Source: Macrophomina tecta
Lineage: Eukaryota; Ascomycota; Dothideomycetes; Botryosphaeriales; Botryosphaeriaceae
NCBI GenBank assembly: GCA_024180945.1
Contig: JAKSGN010000002.1
Span: 2,852,001 to 2,916,000 of the forward strand
Length of the DNA stretch: 64,000 nucleotides
Direction: 5' to 3'
Notes under the pieces: model-generated
Told to the model about the DNA's origin: nothing
Database searches by the model: none
The model's input: only the letters and a program-made list of their open reading frames with translations
Translations under genes and position numbers: made by a program
Shown here: one piece after another, positions 32,191 through 44,294 of the stretch
How the letters are laid out: each line of letters starts with the position of its first letter
Numbering within the stretch: the stretch's first letter is position 1

Positions 32191-34387
32191 GGTGATTGGG
32201 TGCAAGTGAAGGTAGAGGAACAAGTGGAATCGGCTGTCGACCTAAAAATATGGACTGAGAGAAGATAAAATGCAGCCGGTACGCACGGGGCCAGACCGCG
32301 AACAGAACCAGTATGCTAGAAGACCGGCTTCGTGTTTAGACAAAGGAAAGGCGGACACTGTGGTGGCTCTTTGGTCGAAGGCGACGGCCACTATTTACTA
32401 TGTCGTGTCATACGGACAGCAACCCTCCGTCGATCTCCTCTCTCCATGCGACAACACCATCACTTCAACCGTCTTCCCATCTTTATTCACGCCGGGTCTG
32501 CCATCGCCAGTCTCTACTTCTTGCCCAACTCCGTATCACAGACTGCGGCGTTCGCTGGAGCTGACGCCAGCGACTCGTCAATGGCCCAGCACAATCATGG
32601 GCTGTTTCCGGCCAGCCAAGCGCCCACACCGTAGCCTCGAAGCCACAGGCGCCTGCGCAATACCGCCTGCCCTAGCGCTGCGTGCGACTGCACCCAGTCG
32701 TGGAACGGCATATTCGCACAGTTTCAAGGCAAAGAAATGCGATGGCTAGAACCCCGGAATACCCTCAACGTTTCGGCTGCAAGTCACGGACTCTGAAGCT
32801 TAAGTCAACCTGCACCTGTGGAGGTGAGGCCCAACTCTTGACCCACATGTCCCTGAATAGAGCTCTAGCCCGCACGGGAGAGACCCACGCAAGACGTCTA
32901 CCAAATTCCTTTCGAAAAAAAATTCTTTCAGCTTGTGGGTAGTACAAGAGCGGCGGGTTACTTCTTTGTTGTAGAGACAGCCAAGGCCCAGTTGAGGGAT
33001 GTCGACGTCCAAAGCAAGCACTGACATAACCGCACCAAAACTGCGCTGGCCCGTTGATTACCTGGCGCGTGGCACGTAGTGCTACGCGCGGCATGTCGCA
33101 AGCCGACGCTCGCTGTTTACAATGCCAGTAACAACCTCGAGTTCTCTTTTCCGCGTGGGAGGGCGCTCACCACGGCTGCTGCTGGGGAGGAGAAGTTCTT
33201 CGGCAGCGAGCGAGCGCCGACGGTCAAACCACAGCGTGTCGTCACAAAACAGACCGGGTTCGTGAGAGACGTCGTGAGGGAGCACTGGCGGGCGGAGGTG
33301 CATGAGCGCAAGGGGGGTGCTAATCGTTGGTGTCCTATGCCTCAGCGTGTCAGAAGAGTCGTGAATGATGTTGCGCCTCTTTATCTGGCCTCTCTGTTTC
33401 TCGTGTCCCTTCTGCTGATTAGCCAGTTGCAGGCTCGAGCCGGTGTCCCAAGAACCGAGCGCGATGCGTGCCGACGTGATGACAGTTGCGCAGATTGACT
33501 CTACGGCCAATGATGTGCCGCTGAGAACTCGGCGCTCGCCCACCATCAACTTCTTCCGTGCTGGCGCAAAGGGGTTTTCCCGTTGCCTTCTCCAAAAAGT
33601 CTGTGACTATCGATAGGTTGATAGAGTTCGTGGAAGATGACGGGAGCACGGGAGAGGAATGTTCGAGAGCGGCAAGGCGCCACAGTGCTTCGCGTGATGA
33701 GTTATAGTGTAACAGGTATAAATTTTAAGCGGGAATTTTCTGGAAATCAACCACAGTTGGGCGGCAGGAAATGTCCGAACAGGCTCCGGCTTTCATGGTT
33801 TTCGAGACTGCTTCCGTGTGTGCCGACGGATTTTCGTGAGCGTTAGGAACACCTCAGGTATCTCAATGCGATCCAGAGCTCAACCTCTAAGCCACGAGAT
33901 CATCCCATGCGAGCATCTTTTCTTGCCTGTTTGACCCACCATTCATAGCACGAATGTGGTACATAACCTTTTTTTTTTTTTTTTTAAAGAAAAACAAAAC
34001 TAGTGCAGCTTGAGTCTTGTATCGATACGAGCGCAAAGAAGCTGATTTGGTTCACTCAATACTAAGTTAGCGTTAAAGGATAGATTCTGCGGCTTCTCGT
34101 ATCCCACCTTTGTGCAAAGGAACATGAACGGAGTACCTGTCCCAGGCGAGGACCAGGTCATGGTTGTACATCTCGGTATGTCTTGAAGCACCGAGGTGCG
34201 AGAGTAATTCCCACGTGTCCTGTGCGTCTCTGCAAGTAGGCAGGCCATGTCATACTCTTTCGAATTAGAACTGGTATCATTTTATGCATCTATGTACGCC
34301 TTGACCCTCTTGCACTCATACATAAGATTCCAGGAGGAGAGTTTTACAGTTAATGCCCCCATGCTTTGAGACACCGGCCTTGCACAT
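32191..34387. other. Intergenic, no gene recognised
   Basis: A plus-strand frame at 33079-33498 is open for 139 codons and has one hydrophobic stretch, but there is no start context, domain or splice support. A T tract lies at 33970-33985. Confidence 0.4.
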
Positions 34388-36274
34388 TTACATATTTTCA
34401 GGACGGCCCTCCTCGACGTTCCAACCTGGTACTTTAATGCCTTTTGCTGCAAATTCCTCATCGGGAAGGATTGTAATAACCTTGACCTTCCACTTGCCGA
34501 CTCGGAGGATGAGCTGGTTATCGTCGTAGATGTACCGCTCCGGCATTCCCTTGTCAGGGTGCTTAATAGGAGTGAACTTCAACTCGTCACCCATGCCACC
34601 GACCTGGCCAGGCCTGCTCCCAACGTAGGCACCTTGGTTCGAGACGAGTCTCCAGCCTTCACTCTTGGACGCAACGAGGCCTGCAGAATACAGAAGCCTG
34701 GGGAATGTGGTGTTGTAAACTAGCGAGCGCGGAAGAAAGACGTTGATGGATGGGGCGTTCTCCCAGCTGGTAATGGGAGCGCTCGGGTTGCCACTCGTCA
34801 TGTTGATGAAGTTTCTCTTGTCGGACCGATGCAACGATGACTTCTGGTCGACGGTTGCATCTTGTTGAGCCTCAGTTGCAGCGGTTTGATCAAGCTTGGG
34901 GGGCCTTCCGAAGATGGATTTGTGCTGAGCTGCCGTCTCTTCAGCTGCTATCGGGCCATGGACAAGCTCGACGAACTCGCGGGCCAGCAGATGCTGAGCG
35001 AGGCGCTTGCTGGGATCTAGCTTGTGTTCTTCGACGGCCTTCGAAATGGTAGAAAGAGGAAGGAAGGTGAAGAGCTTGAGATAACGCTCGACGTCGGCAT
35101 CAGAGGTCCTGATCCAAAAGCCGTACAGGTCGAAACTGGGTGTCATTTCGGGGCTGAGCCAGATGGCGTTGCCCGCGCTTTTGCCAAACTTTTCACCTGA
35201 GGATGTAGTTAATAGAGGGACTGTCAGACCATAAGGGTCCTTCATGTAGTTATCCTGCGGGTGTTCAAGGTCCCACACGGCTTCGCGGACAACAGGGTCG
35301 AGGATGGTGTCCCGGACGTAGTTGATAGCGTCTATGCCGGCGATGATGTTGCCATATTGGTCAGAGCCGCCAACCTGAAGCTGGACGCCGTTCCTGTGGT
35401 ACATGTGCCACCAGTCCCAGGCCTGGAGGATAGGGTATGTAAACTCGGCAAACGACATGCCCTCGCCGTTAGCCTGTCGTAGCTTTACGCTTGGTGGGGA
35501 GGTCAGACAGCTGAGCGTAGTTGACAGGTACATTGTACTCACGTGTCGCGGCTCAACATGGGGCCCAGCCTGATGCCGCTGCCCATGGTCTTGAGAAACT
35601 CGACAATGTCCAGCTTATTCAACCAGGTGTTATTGTTCATCAAGGCGCGCCTCCAAGCCCACTCGCGCACATAGCCGTGCTTCCGGCCTATCCGCTCGAC
35701 GCTCTCCCACAGCTTCTTCAGCTGGATGTGCATCAAAGCCATGTTCGTCTTCCGCGTGGCCGCTGCCTGCTGCTCGCGGGGGGTGGTGCGGCCGATGGGG
35801 TCTCCGATCTTGGCTGTGGCGCCGCCGAGGACGGTGACGGCATGGAAGCCGTGCAGGTACATCCAAAAGATGACCATGAATGGCAGCAGGTGGCCGACGT
35901 GTAGCGAGGGGGCGGTGGGGTCGACGCCGCAGTAGGCGCCGATGCGCTTGTTGGTCATGACCTTGTCGAGCACATTGCGGTCTCTGCGCGAGAGTCAGCA
36001 TAGCTCGTGCGCGGGACGTGGACGGAGACGCTCACCCAGCGATCTGCTTGACGTAGCCGCGCTCTTCCAGCATGCTCAGGAAACTCTGTTTGCGACCAGC
36101 CTCGATCTCTTTGGCCTGTTCCTTCCACTGCCACTCGGCCTCAATGGTCTTTCGGATGGTGTTCTGGGTAATGTAGCGGACGGGGCCGCGCGGGGAGGCC
36201 TGCCGCAGCTGACATTGGCGGCAGACCCAGGCCCGCGGGCGGGAAGCATGGTGGACGAGGGCAGAGCGAGCCAT
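34388..36274 (-). CDS. MSY1: Mitochondrial tyrosyl-tRNA synthetase
   Basis: Exons 36274-36036, 35983-35543 and 35489-34388 give 593 residues in phase. The N-terminus (MARSALVHHASRPRAWVCRQ) is basic, as expected for mitochondrial import. The class I catalytic core has the HIGH motif as HVGH at 108-111 within PTAPSLHVGH, the Tyr-binding WLNKLDIVEFL and GGSDQYGNI, and KMSKS as KFGKS at 327-331. The C-terminal part has an S4-like RNA-binding stretch (RLLYSAGLVASKSEGWRLVSN). It charges mitochondrial tRNA-Tyr. The next gene diverges from it across 435 bases. Size is in the range of fungal homologues with an internal linker near 400-440. Confidence 0.92.
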
Positions 36275-36709
36275 TGGCGCGCTGGGACAAAGTTTTGGGT
36301 TGAGCGACGCGCGACAGAGATCAGCAGCCGGCGGCGGTCGGGCGGTGGGTGGCGGCAGAAAGGGCGGGACCCCCTGCCGCGTTTTCTCCGCCCGCTCGTC
36401 GATGTCATCAGCGCCCGAGCTCCAGCACGCGCGACCGACAGCTCAGCGGAGCTCAGTCTTTGGCACCCTCACCGCTGTCCGACCGTCTCGCTGAAGCTGA
36501 AGCTGAAACTCCTTCTCTCCGGCCCTTGGCGTCTTGCAATCCCTCTTCCATTTGCTTCTGCGCCGCCCGCTCCCCCGTTGAACTCCAGCTTTCCCCGCAT
36601 CCTTTCGTAAACCTTGGAGCTCCCATCCATTGATCCTAATTGCAATCCATTGAACTTCCATCGCCTTTGCAATTCCTCTGAAAAACGTGCTTGCATCTTT
36701 TGTTTCGCC
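36275..36709. promoter_or_regulatory. Divergent promoter region, TyrRS / raffinose-synthase-like gene
   Basis: 435 bases between two opposed start codons, GC-rich, without coding sequence. No specific element assigned. Confidence 0.45.
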
Positions 36710-39388
36710 ATGTACGCCAATCTTGTGTGCTCGCCGCCTCTGGGCCAAACCACCGTCGTCCCCGCCGACCACTCCTCGGTGAGCTTGTAGCCCCTCGGCA
36801 ATCCTCCGTCCCTGCTGACTTCCCCGCAGGTACGGTTCACCGCTCTCATCGAACTAGACCCGTCCTCGACCAGGGCATGGGAAGTCGCGCTCTGGCACAA
36901 CCACGCCGGCAAGGACCAATGGCAGAAGCTGATTCTGGACGAGCAAGACGCTGATGCGTCCTCGGTGAGCAGAGATTCCGTTGTGAACCCAGTCGGCTCT
37001 AACATCTGCAAGCTTGTCGTGGATAGGGAAGACTCAACCCCATGCCGGCGTAGGTGGTTTTCGGGGGAACTGCCCGGGAGACCCGGGAGACCCGTGTCTT
37101 TCACCATCACCTTCCGCGCCGGTGCAGATGAGCCCTGGAAATGGGCCAACGAGCAGTTTTCCTACTCCGATGGCCACTTGATCTACCAAACAGCCGACCT
37201 CGCCAAGTCGCCTCTCTCAGAATTTCTCCACAACATCAGTCCGGACCTCCGAATCGACCAGGAGGCAAGCCAGGCATCAGACACTCTGTTATGGACAGCT
37301 TCCGGGAATGTCAAGCCGGCATTTGGCGATGAGTCTGGCTGGGCTAATCACACCCTCGGTATTCCTACAAAGCTGGCCAAATGGTTCGCCCTGGTCCGCT
37401 TGTGGAGCCCGTGGCTAGCTCCCCGCCAGGGTGTCGAGATCTTTAGCCCTGACAAGGAAGCCGTCCTCGCGTCCTTTTTGCGCCATGATGGCTCGCACTT
37501 GGTGGTTTTGGCTGTGAGCGGCATAAACAATGTCTTGACCGAGCTCATTCACGACGGCAACGGCAACGTCGTCATCCGCGCCCGCAATGACGCTCCCGAT
37601 GAGCGAGAGTCGACCGCCATCATTGCTGTCGGAAAGTCCTTTGAAAGTGCCAACGCCGCTGCCATGTACCACGCGCGGAGGCTTATCATGAAATGGGAAG
37701 CCGCTAGCGGTGAGATCGAGGCGGAAATGAAGGCTGCCGAGAAGAACGAGCTTCATGCTCAGTGGCTAGAAGAGTGGTATGACGGGTTGAGCTACTGCAC
37801 CTGGAATGGCCTGGGGCAGCATCTCACCGAAAAGGCAATTTTCGATGCACTCGACGCGCTCAAGGAAAATGGCATTACAGTCACCAATCTCATCATCGAC
37901 GACAACTGGCAATCGTTGGATCACGAAGGAGCTGGCCAGTTTGAACGTGGCTGGATAGAGTTTGAAGCAAACAAGGAAGGCTTCCCGAACGGTCTCGCGC
38001 ATACCACCGCAGAGGTCCGTCGGCGGCACGAGAATATTGCTCACATTGCAGTTTGGCACGCCATTCTGGGCTACTGGGGCGGCATCTCTCCAGATGGGCA
38101 GATTGCGAAGGAGTACAAGACTGCAGAAGTGATCAAGAAAGATGGTGTCTCAGGCGGCAAGATGCTGGTAGTTGACGAGGAAGACGTCCCACGGATGTAC
38201 AATGACTTTTACTCGTTCCTCTCTCGATCAGGGATCGACTCGGTCAAGACTGATGCGCAATTCTTTCTGGATGAGTTGGACGCTGCACAGGACAGAGCTC
38301 GTCTCATCAACACCTATCAGGATGCCTGGAGCATAAGCATCCTCCGCTATTTCTCCGCCAAGGCTATCTCCTGCATGTCACAGACCCCACAGATTCTATT
38401 CCACTCTCAACTGCCGACGAACAAGCCCCGCCTGATGGTGCGAAACTCAGACGACTTCTTCCCAGAGGTGCCGGCTTCTCATCCGTGGCACATTTTCTGC
38501 AACGCCCACAACTCTCTGCTCACTCAGCACCTCAACGTACTTCCCGACTGGGACATGTTCCAGACATCTCATCCATGGGCATCCTTCCATGCCGCCGCTC
38601 GCTGCGTCTCCGGCGGACCAATCTATATCACCGATGTCCCGGGCAAGCACGACATCGACCTCATCAACCAGATGACAGCAAAAACGCCCCGAGGTTCAAC
38701 CGTCATCCTCCGACCTCATACTATCGGCAAAACTATCGAAGCGTACACCGCCTACGACGAGCCGGCCCTCCTCAAAGTCAGCACGTACGTCGGCCGCGCC
38801 AAGACCGGTTCCTCCATCGTTGGCGTCTTCAATACTACCCAACGTCGTCTCACCGAGCTCATCCCCCTTGCCAAATTCCCGGGGACTGAAAAGGGAGAGT
38901 ATGTCGTGCGCGCCCACACTACGGGTCAGACCTCGAAACCGATCAAGAGCAACGGCAATTCCAGCGCGTCTGTCCACGTAGAGCTCCCTATCCAGGGTTG
39001 GGAGATTCTCTCCGCCAGTCCCATACATACGCACTCCACACCACATAATAAAGATATCAAACTCTCCGTCCTCGGCTTGGTGGGCAAAATGACGGGCGCG
39101 GCGGCTATCGTCAACTATGACGTGTACGTTGAACGTGAGGGCACTAAGCGACTCAGGATTTGGACGAGTTTGAAGGCTTTGGGTACGTATGGTCTCTGGT
39201 TTAAGGACTTGAATAATTACAGTGTGGATGACGATTTCATGGCTCTGGTGTTTGGACAGCCGGTGCCGAGGCATTGTGTCGAGACAAAGGGTGATGTGCT
39301 TCTGATTGACGTGGAGAGAGCTTGGAAAGAGGGGGGACAAAAGGCGGGCTGGAGTAATGAAGTTGCGGTTGAGGTATTTGTGCGTTGA
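36710..39388 (+). CDS. Raffinose-synthase / seed-imbibition-protein family glycosidase (GH36-type)
   Basis: Exon 1 36710-36778 (23 codons) and exon 2 36830-39388 give 875 residues. A 48-base stretch at 36965-37012 begins GTGAGC, has a CTCTAAC branch-like box and ends AAG; it is in frame and may be an extra intron, giving 859. Family landmarks are ALWHNHAGKDQW near the N-terminus, LIIDDNWQSLD, GIDSVKTDAQF (Asp as likely nucleophile), VRNSDDFFPEVPASHPWH (likely acid/base region), LPDWDMFQTSHPWA and SGGPIYITDVPGKHD. These match plant raffinose synthases and alkaline alpha-galactosidases. It probably hydrolyses or transfers alpha-galactosyl groups in the cytosol; no signal peptide. Confidence 0.88.
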
Positions 39389-39692
39389 GTAATGAGTTTG
39401 AAGAGAGCTCATGGGGAGGATTTCATGTGAAGTATTCGGGCATTGCCGTCTGAAGGAACCCCTTCAGCTCTCTGTGAAATGTTCTTAAACTCACCTTGTG
39501 TAAGATGTATAACTTGGAGCCCCTCTATTCCTGCGAATAAAAATACTTTAGTTCTCAAAGCTACTTCTTGTTGTCCAAATCAATCAGCCAATATTGCATG
39601 CGGTTCAGGCAGCCAAATATCTTGATCCAGGTCCTTGGTTTTGAGTAGGCCTGGGTCACTCATCCCAAAATTGTCCTGAATAATAGTCATGA

Positions 39693-41222
39693 CTATGACC
39701 TGAAGAACTCCACGACCTCTTCCGCCACGCCTCCCAACTCGCCCTTCCTCCCCTTCTCCAGCAACCCCAAGGCTTCTTTCACCGGCACCCTCACCGTCTT
39801 CACATCCCCCTCCAGGACCTCCAGACCCAGCAACTCCTCAGGCCCCCTCGCAACATTCCCATCCCACTCCCTCCTCACCAACAATACGCCCTTCTCCCTC
39901 ACATCCTCCCCATCCACACAAACAAAGTACTTCCTCTCCATGCCCTCGACAAACCTCTTCTCCCAACAAAACCACGGAAACCGTCTCACCGCTTCCTCGA
40001 AGTTCCACACCACCCTCTCCAGCCCGCCTGCGGCCCCCCTCACGAACTCTCCAGCATACAGCACGCGCTCTTCGCCAGGCCTCCGCCTCCCCGCCTGCGC
40101 ATCGAGCAAATTCGCGCCGAACCCGCGCTCCTTGCGCCCGGTGCCGTACTGGAACACCGCGACCCTGAGCGCACTCCGTTCCTCTGGCGACGGCCACGCC
40201 GCAGCGCCGCTCGCCAGCGTGATGAAGCGCGCCTGCACGCCCTCGGCGCAGTCGAACGGGACGCGCATGGCGTCGTGCGGGGCGGAGGCGCCGAGGGTGA
40301 GGAGAGACGCTTTGGAGCGGCCGGTCGTCTCGCCGTCCCAGTCGAGGCGGGCGAGCAGCATGCCGGAACGATGCGGGTCGGGCGTGTCGAGGACGAGGAG
40401 GTGGGTCTTGTGGAGGAAGGGGTTCTTGGCGCAGCGGACGGGGTGGAGGCGGAGGGCGGCCGTGATGTCGCCGGTGGGCGGGAGGGTGCCTTGGATGCGG
40501 CAGGCGTGGTTTTCGGCGGGTTTGGTCTTCGGGCCCGGCTCGAGGCGCGAGAGGACGGCGGTGGGGGAGAGGGCCGGGTGGATGTAGAGCGGGATGTAGT
40601 AGCCCAAGGTGTGGTTTTTGCTCGGGGCAGGGGGGCCTTCTTCTAGGTCCTCGCCGCCGTCATTGTTGTCGCCTCTCGCATCATCATTATCATCACTATC
40701 ATCGTCATCGTCATCTTCGTCATTGTTGTGGTCGTCGTCATCATTGTCTGAGTGTAGCTCGCAGTTCTCTTTCTCTTCGGCCCAGTCGGAGTTGGCGACC
40801 TGGAGATTGAGGATGATGATGCCGGCATCCCTGGCATGGACGCGGAAAGAGTCCACTTTACACTCTAGACAATCGTCGTCTAGGGTGACCAGGAGGACAC
40901 CTTTCTTCTCCCAGTCCTTGTGGATTGCGACAATGAAGTACCGGTGTTCATATGTGTCTTGTACCCCGAGCTCAAGGTGGTATTCATAGACGGCACGCAG
41001 GGCTTGCCCGACGAAGCGAGATTTTGGTGCCAGCAGCACGCTGCTCCCGGCCTCGGCATCGGTGCACTCGGACTCGCATTCTTGCTGCAGGCGTTGCATC
41101 TCATTGTCTGAGAGATCGGCTAGCGTGTAAAGAGCCGCAGGGTGCATGGCCATGTCCTTGTCGTGATACTGCGCCATGGATGGCGCAGTGGCCGGGAGAG
41201 TGAGGTCAAGTTGAGCTGTCAT
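39693..41222 (-). CDS. Uncharacterised protein with three internal repeats and an acidic linker
   Basis: A single exon of 509 residues from MTAQLDLTLP. Three related units are visible. R1 is about 75-140 (EHRYFIVAIHKDWEKKGVLL), R2 about 255-330 (HKTHLLVLDTPDPHRSGMLL, then ARLDWDGE), R3 about 410-490 (ERKYFVCVDGEDVREKGVLL, then VRREWDGN). Each has an aromatic/hydrophobic strand, a charged turn, G-V/M-L-L, then an acidic turn and a second strand ending V-x-V. Residues 159-195 are almost all Asp/Asn/Glu. There is no signal peptide or membrane helix, suggesting a soluble cytosolic or nuclear protein. I do not recognise the family; the repeat makes a beta-rich repeated fold likely. Confidence 0.75.
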   Translation of the reverse strand: MTAQLDLTLPATAPSMAQYHDKDMAMHPAALYTLADLSDNEMQRLQQECESECTDAEAGSSVLLAPKSRFVGQALRAVYEYHLELGVQDTYEHRYFIVAIHKDWEKKGVLLVTLDDDCLECKVDSFRVHARDAGIIILNLQVANSDWAEEKENCELHSDNDDDDHNNDEDDDDDDSDDNDDARGDNNDGGEDLEEGPPAPSKNHTLGYYIPLYIHPALSPTAVLSRLEPGPKTKPAENHACRIQGTLPPTGDITAALRLHPVRCAKNPFLHKTHLLVLDTPDPHRSGMLLARLDWDGETTGRSKASLLTLGASAPHDAMRVPFDCAEGVQARFITLASGAAAWPSPEERSALRVAVFQYGTGRKERGFGANLLDAQAGRRRPGEERVLYAGEFVRGAAGGLERVVWNFEEAVRRFPWFCWEKRFVEGMERKYFVCVDGEDVREKGVLLVRREWDGNVARGPEELLGLEVLEGDVKTVRVPVKEALGLLEKGRKGELGGVAEEVVEFFRS

Positions 41223-42697
41223 GATCAAGGTGTTCAAAAACTGATCCAGCAGCTGGTGTGTGTACGGTTGTAAGAGCACACAGATGTCTTTTATCGTGAG
41301 ATTGAAGTGTTCAAGGTGGAGCCAGTTGCCTTTTCAGGTGTCTAGCTCAAGGCAGCAGAGCTGCCATGACGTCGTGCGGCCTCCATCGCCATTGCACAAG
41401 GCAAAGACGCCAAGCGTGGCACAACACCAACAGCGGCACCAACGCGCGGCAAGCTTCAGTGGCTGCTTACGCAAGGCTCCTTGTCCTACCTTGTTCTAAC
41501 TTCCGGTAGAAGGGATGTTCGTTGTTTGAACTGAAGCAAACGCGCAGCTAGTAATGCGCCCGCACGAGGGCCTGCGGGCCTGCGGGCCTGGCGGCTTTAC
41601 GCATCCATCCGGATCGCTTTCTTTGTGAAACTGATGCCCAATGGGATCGTGACAGCCTCAGCTGCTTGTGTGATATAGGCATTCCGGCCGTGCTTGTGAT
41701 AATGACTGCTGCCGATCCGCCCCCGCGCTTCGATGAGACCCGGCGTCTTCCCCACCACCAACACTTCATCACTTCTCCAGGTGCGGCTGAGGCTCAATGC
41801 CATGAGACATATCCATATAAAACACTGCAGATCTACATCAAATGGGTTTATCCAATAACTTTTGCTATTCGTTGCTTAGCCCATGATGCAAGCTGTGCCC
41901 CTGCCACCTACGAATTACGTCTTATGCTCTGTTCATCGAATTTGAGACCTATCTAAATCATCCAAGCACATCCCTTTGTCGAATCCTGTAAATGTGCACT
42001 GTCCGAGTATCATCTGACGGATTGTGCAATAAGAATCTGTGCGTCTGTCACGACGCAGTCTGGGATAGGCTTCACTCCTATCTATAAAACCCTTGGTATG
42101 TTCATCCATACGCGTAATATGAGATCCTACAAACAGTGCACAAAGTTTCAGCACCTTCCTCCATCCTCCCGCGCTATGATATCATTCCAATCCTTTAATT
42201 CCCGCGCTTTCCTGTCTCTCTGAGCCTTCTATTTTGGGGGGTGGCAGTGAGTAGAGCCTAATCGATCCCTTCAAAAGATTGCGTGACAGGCTTACTCACC
42301 TGATCGGTAGATATTAGCATCCTGATACGCAACCCACCTTCAAAGTCTGGACCATTGCGGAAGCACCGCGCTGACCAACTGGTACATTAATGCAACCTGG
42401 TCCAACAGCGATGACGTCCGAAAACCTCAGCCCCTGGACGAAATCGAACATCTGACATTATCCCTTTGCCTTTCTGTGCTATCTGCAGATGTGCTGGATT
42501 GTACAGACCCTGAGCCATGAGAACACCGTCGAGGGATTTTCTACGAGCCACTCGTGTGTAACAGGAGCCATAAGGATTGTTCAACGACTGTTGTCTGTAT
42601 AAAGCCAGAGGCATCGTGCTCTGAATACTCAGCATCAGCAACCTAAAATCTTCTTTCATTTTCGTCCATCAGTGAACCACAATCTGTATCTCTCAAT
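41223..42697. other. Intergenic, no gene recognised
   Basis: Short GC microrepeat (GGGCCTGC units) near 41571-41590. The 200 bases before 42698 form the nuclease promoter. No supported ORF. Confidence 0.4.
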
Positions 42698-43662
42698 ATG
42701 AAGTACTCGCTTCTTTTGGTCCCCCTTGTCGGCATGGCCGCTGCGACGACGCCTGCTTCATCCGCCGACGTCAAAGCACGTGCCGATCCAGACGACCTCA
42801 TGATCTTTGTCTGCGACCAGATGCCCGAAGTCTGCACGAACATGTGCTACGGTCCGTACTTCCAACCCCTCCGGCATCTGCCCTCCAAATCCAGCCTCCA
42901 CACACAAGCTCCTGCCGCGCCTCGCCCCATAACTGACGGTCCTCCTTCCCAGGCGCCTACTGCCTTGACATCGGCACCTCTCTACACTACGACAAAGCCA
43001 GCGCCAGCGAGAAGCGCAACCGACGCAAAGCAGCCGGCTGCATCGCCTCCGGCGGCAACCGGTGCTCGACGAAGAAAGGCCACGACTCCGGGTACCAGTG
43101 CGACGAGTACCCGTTCGCCAGCACAACGGCCAACGGCAACGTCGCGACGCGCGTGAACCGCTGCGTGCCGGCGGGCGAGAACCGCAAGCAGGGCGGCGTG
43201 ATCAACGCCTTCTACAAGAAGACCAGCTACTGCAACGGCGGGCCGTGCTCGTTCGACGTCGAGTTCTCCAACGCCGGGGACATCGACTACTGCGAGGCGA
43301 CCAGCTCGTCCGACTCGCAGTGCCAGACGCACGACGACAATGAGGTGCCCGGCCCGGGGACTGGCAGCGCGGGCGATGGCGACGAGACGGGCGATGGTAC
43401 GGATGACGATGGCGGGAATCCGGAGCCGCAGAAGAGGAGCGTGGCGCGCAGGTATAGGACGAGTTCGGGGCTCGAGATTAGTATTAAGCGGGGCGCGGTG
43501 CTCGGGCAGCGGGCTGTCACGGTGCTGCCGAGGAATGCTACGCTGTGGGAGGAGCAGGCTCGCAGTGATGTGTTTGATTCTGAGGACGGCGATGATGAGT
43601 ATGATTATATGTTGGACAACTTGGAGGTGAGGGAGGATACGATTGTCGAGGAAATCTTGTGA
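42698..43662 (+). CDS. Secreted NucA/NucB-domain deoxyribonuclease-like protein
   Basis: Exons 42698-42851 and 42953-43662 give 287 residues in phase, with a 101-base intron whose donor is GTCCGT. A signal peptide (MKYSLLLVPLVGMAAATTP) is followed by CDQMPEVCTNMCYGAYCLD, the Cys-rich start of the fungal domain. The core is RNRRKAAGCIASGGNRCS, YQCDEYPFASTTANGN and VNRCVPAGENRKQGG; the DEYPFAS segment is the NucA/NucB signature. The C-terminal third is an acidic tail (DGDETGDGTDDDGGNPEPQ then basic KRS). It probably degrades extracellular DNA, inferred from family. A decayed relative lies at 53810. Confidence 0.85.
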
Positions 43663-44294
43663 TGGCCCGGTTTGTGATGCATGTTCTTGGAACCCGGGGG
43701 TTCGGCGACAGTGGTATGGTGGTTCTGTTGCTGTGACTCTTAACCTCGCTCGTGCTGTCTCTCGTTAACTCCGATTGTAAAAGAATTGAGTGTCTGTTCC
43801 ACTGTGGCTAGTTCACCTGACCCAATAGTTAATGCTCCCTATACTGTGCCCCCAGCTATATTCCGCGGCTGTTCCAACGCCATTATTAAATATCTCTAGA
43901 AACGAAATGGTTCCATTTACGGTGTGAGACGTTCGTTCTAGTAAGAAGCAAGACGATCTGCCGAGCGATGTGCGCCAGAGGTGTTGGAAAACGCAAGACG
44001 TAAACAGAGAGCGCAATGCTCTGCACGCTGAAACGCCCTTTCCCGAGTACACATCAATAGTCACGTTGGTGAGGGCCATTAAGTCAACATTGTTGACTAA
44101 ACGGCACCGCAGCCGCGGTGAAGTCATAGGGAGGATCTTGGTGGACAGACGTTGAAAGTCATCCGTAAAGGGGTGATCAGTAATTGCAAAGCGAAGCCAA
44201 CCCCCATATTTAGATGCCTTTATTAGCACCCTGCAAACGCCACAACCCAACCAACGACAAGCCCCGAGAGTTATACTTCCTTTCCCGAGTCACA
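43663..44294. other. Intergenic, no gene recognised
   Basis: 3' flank of the nuclease and upstream region of the tautomerase. No ORF with support. Confidence 0.4.

Noticed and set aside
33079..33498. 139-codon ORF with a hydrophobic stretch.
   Set aside because: No start context, domain, splice support or codon bias.
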